This document shows, one piece after another, positions 6,550 to 10,209 of a stretch of 10,209 bases of DNA (its first letter is position 1; each line of letters opens with the position of its first letter). A program made the position numbers and the translations under genes. The DNA comes from an uncultured Chloroflexota bacterium (GTDB taxonomy: Bacteria; Chloroflexota; Anaerolineae; Caldilineales; Caldilineaceae): assembly GCA_903879975.1 (NCBI GenBank), contig CAIRNL010000706.1, forward strand, positions 1 through 10,209. Reading direction: 5' to 3'. The notes under the pieces are model-generated. The model did no database searches. It was not told the DNA's origin and saw nothing but the letters and a program-made list of their open reading frames with translations.

Positions 6550-6602
6550 AGCAGCCGGCGCAGTCGTAGGCGGCTGTTCAGCCGTCAGACGCACACCTAC
6601 AG

Positions 6603-6636
6603 AAAGGCCAGGATACGCATGTATCCTGGCCTTTTC
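6603..6636 (+). terminator. Intrinsic terminator of rplI, possibly bidirectional
   Basis: AAAGGCCAGGATAC (6603-6616) pairs perfectly over 14 bases with GTATCCTGGCCTTT (6621-6634) around a GCAT loop, and the plus strand continues into a TTTT run (6632-6635). It lies 53 bases after the rplI stop. Read from the minus strand, the stem ends in TTTCTGT, so it may also stop transcripts of the convergent histidine kinase gene. Confidence 0.93.
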
Positions 6637-6660
6637 GTTGGCAGATGGCACCCCACACAG

Positions 6661-6679
6661 CCGCCGGGATCATCGGCGG
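6661..6679 (-). repeat. Hairpin spanning the histidine kinase stop codon
   Basis: CCGCCG (6661-6666) and CGGCGG (6674-6679) form a perfect 6-bp stem with a 7-base loop that contains the kinase TGA stop (6670-6672 on the minus strand). There is no T run, so it is not a terminator by itself. It may protect the 3' end or act with the terminator at 6603-6636. Confidence 0.4.
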
Positions 6680-8034
6680 TACGGCTTGCGCAGCGTGGCA
6701 TCCACAGCTTGTGCGCTCCCCATGGGTGGGGCATGCCAGGGGAGTTCAACAATGAAGCGACTCCCGCTGCCCGGCAGACCGCTGCTTTCAACCGAAATGA
6801 TCCCACCCTGCAGTTCGACCAGATGATGCACCAATGTCAACCCGCTCCCCATCCCCTCATACTGGCGGGAAAGGCCTGTATCGGCCTGCACAAATGGTTC
6901 GAAAATCTGCTCGATCACATCCTGTGCGATCCCAATCCCAGTATCCTGCACACTGATCTGGAGCATACGTCGCGTGAGGTTCGGTGCTACCGCCAGGGTT
7001 AGGCGTCCGCCGTCCGGTGTGAACTTCATCGCATTCTCCAGCAGGTGGCGCACAATCTGGTCAAAACGGCGCCTGTCCACCCACAGATAGAGGGGCACTT
7101 GCGGACAGAAATAGTCGATCACCTGGTGGCGGTGGCGCGCCATGGCACGGAAGTGATCGATCTGTGACGCGCAGAGAGTGCCTACGTCGTGCACTGCACA
7201 ATCCAGGGTAAGAGTGCCAGCTCGCACTGCGGCGATGTCGAGAATATCGTTGACCATTGCCAGCAGGTGATCGCCGCTCTCGGCGATCACCTGCATGGCG
7301 CGCAGCTGGTGCTCATTGAGCGAACCGCGGACCCCCTCCAGCATCATTTGGGACAAGAGGAGAATCGCATTGAGCGGGGTGCGCAGTTCGTGGCTCATTG
7401 TGGAGAGGAACTCGTGCTTGACCTGCACGGCTGCTACGAGTTGGGCGCTGACACGCCGCAGATCGTGCGCGTGTTCATGGACTTGCTGTTCGAGTTTGTC
7501 GAGCTCCCGGCGCAGGGCCAGTTCAGCCTGCCGGCGCTCTGTACTATCGCGAGCAATGCCCAGCACGCTATTGACTGCGCCGGACTTTGAGTATTCGGGC
7601 GACAGGCGCATGTCCAGCACCCTGGATCGACCTGCAATCACAATGGAGAATTCAAGCGACAGCGTCTCCCTGCGCGCAAAGACGCGTTGGACGCTGGCTT
7701 GCCAGGATCGACAGAAATCCGGATCGAAGCCAATTTCGCTGGGCGTCTTGCCGATCGGATCGGCCGTACCTCTGCCCAGCACACGTAGCGCTGACTCGTT
7801 GGCCGACAGGAATCGTCCCTGTGGGTCGCATCGCACGATGAGATCAGGCAGAGACTTTGCGTCTGTGCTGGAGTTCCCACAGACGAGCTGGTACGACGAA
7901 TCAGCCGTCCCAATCGGGTAGGTCGTATTTTCCAATTGCGCGATCAGGTCGGAGGGATCGCCGGTCTGCACTGTCCCTGGCCCCTGCGCCCTCGCAGCTG
8001 AGCAGACGATAGTTGGGGGTTCTTGATCGAGCAT
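6670..8034 (-). CDS. Soluble PAS-domain sensor histidine kinase
   Basis: The 454-residue product is a two-component histidine kinase that autophosphorylates on His and passes phosphate to an unidentified response regulator. A PAS domain lies at about 64-165 (DLIVRCDPQGRFLSANESAL, then VLGIARDSTERRQAE). A coiled-coil linker spans about 168-205, and a HisKA domain about 206-272 has the H-box EFLSTMSHELRTPLNAIL (His215). The HATPase_c domain (about 314-432) shows the N-box HLLENAMKFTPDGG (Asn334), DTGIGIA (364-370), FEPFVQ and the GMGSGL glycine box (394-399). No membrane segment or signal peptide is visible, so it probably senses a cytoplasmic signal through PAS. The first ATG follows an in-frame TGA three codons upstream; an AAGGA sits unusually close to it, so a slightly later start is possible. 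No response regulator gene lies in the window, making it an orphan here. A perfect 14-bp hairpin lies within the gene at 7263-7294. Confidence 0.93.
   Translation of the reverse strand: MLDQEPPTIVCSAARAQGPGTVQTGDPSDLIAQLENTTYPIGTADSSYQLVCGNSSTDAKSLPDLIVRCDPQGRFLSANESALRVLGRGTADPIGKTPSEIGFDPDFCRSWQASVQRVFARRETLSLEFSIVIAGRSRVLDMRLSPEYSKSGAVNSVLGIARDSTERRQAELALRRELDKLEQQVHEHAHDLRRVSAQLVAAVQVKHEFLSTMSHELRTPLNAILLLSQMMLEGVRGSLNEHQLRAMQVIAESGDHLLAMVNDILDIAAVRAGTLTLDCAVHDVGTLCASQIDHFRAMARHRHQVIDYFCPQVPLYLWVDRRRFDQIVRHLLENAMKFTPDGGRLTLAVAPNLTRRMLQISVQDTGIGIAQDVIEQIFEPFVQADTGLSRQYEGMGSGLTLVHHLVELQGGIISVESSGLPGSGSRFIVELPWHAPPMGSAQAVDATLRKPYRR
7263..7294. repeat. Perfect 14-bp inverted repeat inside the kinase gene
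   Basis: GCAGGTGATCGCCG (7263-7276) and CGGCGATCACCTGC (7281-7294) are perfect reverse complements around a CTCT loop. It lies in the HisKA-coding part (residues about 247-258, containing SGDHLLA, which is conserved in the family). It is far stronger than needed by chance and would fold in RNA of either strand. Confidence 0.9.
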
Positions 8035-8099
8035 CTTCCTTCAAGCCTGTCGTGAGTCACTGGCTGCTGCGTACTCGCTGAGCGCCTGATTGGCAGGAT

Positions 8100-8127
8100 A
8101 TTATCGACCTGGTACGGGGGGGGGCAA
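8100..8127 (-). promoter_or_regulatory. Candidate promoter of the histidine kinase gene with a C9 tract
   Basis: On the minus strand TTGCCC (8122-8127, 4 of 6 for -35) and GATAAT (8100-8105, 5 of 6 for -10) are 16 bases apart. The run of nine C (G on the plus strand, 8116-8124) provides the last three bases of the -35 and the first part of the spacer. The predicted start near 8093 gives a leader of about 58 bases. Confidence 0.42.
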
Positions 8128-8225
8128 AAAGAGCAACCAACATGTGGAGGCTATCCACCTGCCGTGTGCGACAACCCCTCCCATCGGAAGTACCTGGGAC
8201 TCAAAATCCTACATCTATTATCTCA

Positions 8226-8242
8226 CAGAATACGCTATTCTG
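8226..8242. promoter_or_regulatory. 17-bp palindrome, possible operator
   Basis: CAGAATA (8226-8232), CGC, TATTCTG (8236-8242) is a perfect 7-bp inverted repeat with a 3-base centre. It lies about 190 bases upstream of the kinase start and about 195 bases beyond the aldo/keto reductase stop. Its size and symmetry suit a dimeric DNA-binding protein; no T run follows, so it is unlikely to be a terminator. The regulator is unknown. Confidence 0.4.
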
Positions 8243-8435
8243 GATCAAGATGACGGAAATCTGCTCTCCAAAGTCGCGCTGAGTTTGCGTCCAGGCAGCG
8301 CTGGGGTCCAAACTCGGCAGAGTGCACCTCGGATATGCAAAAACGGTATCGACAAAAATGGGATGCACCTACGTGTACACACTGGATGCAGGCCAGACAG
8401 CAGGCATATCACCGACACAGGGCGGGCGGGGTTGC

Positions 8436-9431
8436 TCAGTTCCAGGCAAGGTGGCTGCGTGTCGTCCAGTACTCGGCGGGGTGCTCGGCCAGGGGTGCCA
8501 GGAGGGTAGCAAGCGATGAATTCCACGGCACAGCAAGCGCGGCAACATTCGACTGTACCTGATCCGCCGTCGCTGCACCGCTGAGCACGACCGTCGCCCA
8601 CGGCTGGTGGAGCACGGCAGAGAGTGCCAGCGCGTCGACTGTGACATCCAACGACCCCGCGACCTCTGCGAGCAGGTGTCGCTTCGCTGCAAAGGCGGGT
8701 TCCTGGTTGCGCGACGTCAAGCGACCATTGGCGAGGGACTCTTTGACGATGACGCCCATACCCGCTGCATGTGCGTCTGCCAGCATCGGCCCGGCCGATT
8801 GTTCGAGCAGGTTCCATGTCGCCTGCACTGCAGCGAACAGCGGTTGCCCACCGACCTTGATTTCCAGCGCACGTGCCAGCGTTGCGCCTTGCTGCGGCCC
8901 GCTGAGACTCAGGCCAATCGCAAGTCCGCTGTCACGCAGGCGTGCCAGTTCGTCGAGAACGGCATAGTTCTCCAACACACCGCTCTCCAATGTTGCCGAG
9001 TGAATTTGATAGAGCTTGAGATAGGGCGCCAGCAACGCACGGCTTTCCTCGACCTGGCGCCGGAGCACGCCAAGCGAATGATCCTTGACCTCGTGTACGT
9101 CAGCGGCGACCTGCCAGCCGGCTGTATAGGTGTAGCCCCACTTGGAACCGACCGTGACGCTTGCCGGTGCGATGGCACGCGTGCGCAGCCAGCCAGACAG
9201 GAACGCCTCGGCGCGGCCGTAGGAACGGGCAGCGTCGAAGTAACGGATGCCAGCGGCCCAGGCAGCATCTAGTACGGACTCGGCGTGCGCCTGCATGGTT
9301 TCGACGCTGTAGCCATGGCCGAGATCGCCGGCGTGGTCGAGATTGATGTAGCCCGGCCGACCGAGCGCCGCCAGGCCGAGTCCCAGCGGGGTCACGGCCT
9401 GGTCTGTGTGGCCCAATCCCCGTGGTTGCAT
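8436..9431 (-). CDS. Aldo/keto reductase family oxidoreductase
   Basis: The 331-residue product has the (beta/alpha)8 aldo/keto reductase pattern and usual length. The catalytic tetrad is visible: Asp66 and Tyr71 in RYFDAARSYGRAE, Lys97 in VGSKWGYTY, and His144 in YQIHSATLES. Family members reduce aldehydes or ketones, or oxidise sugars, with NAD(P)H. The substrate cannot be read from sequence. The C-terminal half contains GMGVIVKESLANGRL and a VVLSGAATADQVQSNVAAL segment that matches the cofactor-binding end of the barrel. The ATG (9429-9431) lies 2 bases after the TAG of the upstream gene, so translation is probably coupled. AGGTGG about 13 bases upstream is a weak ribosome-binding candidate. 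Overlapping frames on the plus strand (for example 8607-9272) are shadows. Confidence 0.93.
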   Translation of the reverse strand: MQPRGLGHTDQAVTPLGLGLAALGRPGYINLDHAGDLGHGYSVETMQAHAESVLDAAWAAGIRYFDAARSYGRAEAFLSGWLRTRAIAPASVTVGSKWGYTYTAGWQVAADVHEVKDHSLGVLRRQVEESRALLAPYLKLYQIHSATLESGVLENYAVLDELARLRDSGLAIGLSLSGPQQGATLARALEIKVGGQPLFAAVQATWNLLEQSAGPMLADAHAAGMGVIVKESLANGRLTSRNQEPAFAAKRHLLAEVAGSLDVTVDALALSAVLHQPWATVVLSGAATADQVQSNVAALAVPWNSSLATLLAPLAEHPAEYWTTRSHLAWN

Positions 9432-9433
9432 GG

Positions 9434-9922
9434 CTACTCGGCCACCTGCAGGATGGCGGCCAGTTCCGCCAGAGCCACCTTCTCAGCGTCGTTGACGCGC
9501 ACGCCGCCGATCCCCAAGAAATCGCCTTCCTTGGCCGCTTCGGCTGTTGCCACTGCGACGCGATAGAGCCACTCTTTGACAGGCCGGGCGTCGGCGCCCG
9601 CTGTTTCATCGAGGATGGCTACCTTGGCCCGCACAGTTTCCAGCAGCTTGGCCTTGGCAGCCTCGACGCTGCTCTTGTCCAGGTAGGGTTGGGACTTCTT
9701 CAGCGTTTCCTTCTCCTGATATGCGGCACCGATCTCGGCCAGCAGCCCTGTTACGTTGGGATCTTTGGCGATATCAGTGAGCTTATTGGCCAGCGCCATC
9801 GATTCCTTGAACATGTCGCCCATGGCTGGGCTGGCCAGCGAGATCACCATTGAGACTTCGACCGGCAAGGCAACGATACCCTGCCAGTTTTCGGCGCTAA
9901 AGTCATTCTTCGTGGCTGCCAT
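9434..9922 (-). CDS. Conserved-looking soluble protein of unknown function
   Basis: The start is set at the ATG 9920-9922 (162 residues) because AAGGAG lies 6 bases upstream, although the frame is open from 9988. The product is mostly helical and slightly acidic: FSAENWQGIVALPVEVSMVI (8-27), a Lys/Glu-rich middle, then EWLYRVAVATAEAAKEGDFL and GIGGVRVNDAEKVALAELAA near the C-terminus. There is no signal peptide and no clear membrane segment. The 'FLG-GGV-V-DAE' ending resembles a group of small uncharacterised bacterial proteins that I recall without a named function. It is the first gene of a unit with the aldo/keto reductase, which starts 2 bases after its TAG stop, so the two may share a role. 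No enzymatic motif is visible. Confidence 0.85.
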   Translation of the reverse strand: MAATKNDFSAENWQGIVALPVEVSMVISLASPAMGDMFKESMALANKLTDIAKDPNVTGLLAEIGAAYQEKETLKKSQPYLDKSSVEAAKAKLLETVRAKVAILDETAGADARPVKEWLYRVAVATAEAAKEGDFLGIGGVRVNDAEKVALAELAAILQVAE

Positions 9923-9944
9923 CAGTAGCTCCTTTTTGTCGGTA

Positions 9945-9958
9945 GTTGTGCGAACAAC
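9945..9958 (-). promoter_or_regulatory. Small inverted repeat in the leader of the 9922 gene
   Basis: GTTGT (9945-9949) and ACAAC (9954-9958) form a 5-bp stem with a 4-base loop, directly downstream of the candidate -10 and about 10 bases before the AAGGAG. An overlapping pairing of TTGTG with CACAA is also possible. It could be an operator or a leader hairpin; the arms are short. Confidence 0.3.
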
Positions 9959-9961
9959 ACA

Positions 9962-9988
9962 AGTGTACCCGAAATCCCGTCTTGGCAA
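9962..9988 (-). promoter_or_regulatory. Candidate promoter of the unknown-protein/aldo-keto reductase unit
   Basis: On the minus strand TTGCCA (9983-9988, 5 of 6 for -35) is followed after 15 bases by TACACT (9962-9967, 4 of 6 for -10). The spacing is shorter than the usual 16-18, so the call is tentative. It lies in the 105-base gap after the ABC transporter gene, where no clear terminator is visible. Confidence 0.35.
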
Positions 9989-10027
9989 CAGGCATCGCGT
10001 GCAGCGGAGCGGAAACAGCGATTTTTT

Positions 10028-10209
10028 CTACTGGGATGATTCGGCAGCGACTTCTCTTCCCAGGTGACGCAGCGTCGGCAATGGCAGATGGCACAAGATG
10101 GAGTGACCTCCGCCGGCATCCTGGTTGGGCGGCGCGGTCGTCTCACAAAGGACACCGCCGTCGGGCATGAGATTGCGACGCGGGCAACGCGTGTGAAAGC
10201 GGCAGCCGC
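10028..10209 (-). CDS. Oligopeptide/dipeptide-type ABC transporter ATPase, C-terminal end (partial)
   Basis: Only the last 59 residues are in the window; the N-terminus, Walker motifs and signature lie beyond the right edge. The end reads GCRFHTRCPRRNLMPDGGVL, then CETTAPP, then HSILCHLPLPTL. This matches the C-terminal oligopeptide/dipeptide transporter region (oligo_HPY) of DppD/DppF/OppD/OppF ATPases, which energise uptake of peptides, nickel or sugars. All four conserved cysteines are present (C-x5-C, then C and C at tail positions 2, 8, 21 and 39). In mycobacterial Opp/Dpp structures these cysteines have been reported to hold a [4Fe-4S] cluster. The stop is TAG at 10028-10030. Which of the two ATPase types it is, and its substrate, cannot be decided from this fragment. 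Confidence 0.92.
   Translation of the reverse strand, partial: GCRFHTRCPRRNLMPDGGVLCETTAPPNQDAGGGHSILCHLPLPTLRHLGREVAAESSQ

Larger units (their letters stand above)
8035..8435. other. 401-base intergenic region between aldo/keto reductase and kinase genes
   Basis: No convincing gene is present. It contains a candidate kinase promoter (8100-8127) with a G9 tract (8116-8124), a 17-bp palindrome (8226-8242), an AAAAA tract at 8354-8358, and a direct repeat of GGATGCA at 8361-8367 and 8384-8390. On the minus strand the T5 run follows only weak pairing, so no clear terminator for the aldo/keto reductase was found. A plus-strand open frame from 8090 to 8509 looks non-coding. Confidence 0.6.

Noticed and set aside
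7295..7921. Plus-strand open frame of 208 codons antisense to the histidine kinase
   Set aside because: The minus strand encodes all kinase boxes in order, while this frame is Ser/Arg-rich with no motif.
8351..8390. Possible terminator for the aldo/keto reductase (T5 on the minus strand with upstream repeat)
   Set aside because: The repeat of GGATGCA is direct, not inverted, and pairing before the T run is too weak to call a terminator.
8090..8509. Plus-strand open frame of 139 codons across the intergenic gap
   Set aside because: It has no ribosome-binding site, overlaps the 3' end of the aldo/keto reductase antisense, and its product is rich in Arg, Gly and Ser with no recognisable motif.
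1..10209. tRNA, rRNA, insertion sequence, attachment site or toxin-antitoxin pair
   Set aside because: No cloverleaf, rRNA segment, transposase or integrase motif, terminal repeat or small paired genes were found when reading both strands by eye.

Overview
The window is high-GC (about 60%) bacterial chromosome, most likely from a member of the phylum Chloroflexota (Anaerolineae/Caldilineae-like). This is inferred from protein style. Two lipoproteins carry long Pro/Thr linkers of the TPTPT type around bacterial SH3 domains with a 'W-x3-CC' core. They are followed by a GT39-type membrane glycosyltransferase with a long extracellular beta-rich tail. No rRNA, tRNA, CRISPR array, insertion sequence or phage gene was seen. 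The window is densely coded and mostly on the minus strand.

Layout, left to right. (1) 1-413, minus: N-terminal part of a charged, helical protein of unknown function, with its own promoter and a structured leader (414-523). (2) 588-5675, minus: a probable three-gene surface operon read right to left, made of an SH3 lipoprotein (4419-5675), a second paralogous SH3 lipoprotein (3393-4376), then a 932-residue GT39-family glycosyltransferase (588-3386). (3) 5676-6021: divergent intergenic region holding promoters for the lipoprotein operon (minus) and for rplI (plus). (4) 6022-6549, plus: rplI, ribosomal protein L9, apparently monocistronic, closed by a strong hairpin terminator at 6603-6636. 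(5) 6670-8034, minus: soluble PAS-HisKA-HATPase sensor histidine kinase converging on rplI and sharing the terminator region. (6) 8035-8435: a 401-base gap with a candidate kinase promoter containing a G9 tract and a 17-bp palindrome. (7) 8436-9922, minus: a two-gene unit of a 162-residue protein of unknown function followed, 2 bases after its stop, by an aldo/keto reductase. (8) 10028-10209, minus: C-terminal end of an oligopeptide/dipeptide-type ABC transporter ATPase with its four-cysteine tail.

How they fit together: the lipoprotein/glycosyltransferase operon looks like an envelope locus in which SH3 lipoproteins sit on the outer face of the membrane beside an enzyme that moves sugars there from a lipid carrier. 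The remaining genes look like unrelated housekeeping or regulatory neighbours. No complete new defence, mobile or biosynthetic system is evident. The more unusual signals are the paired lipoproteins with vicinal cysteines, three related modules in the glycosyltransferase tail, a perfect 14-bp hairpin inside the kinase gene, a homopolymer inside a candidate promoter, and structured ends and leaders around rplI and the leftmost gene.
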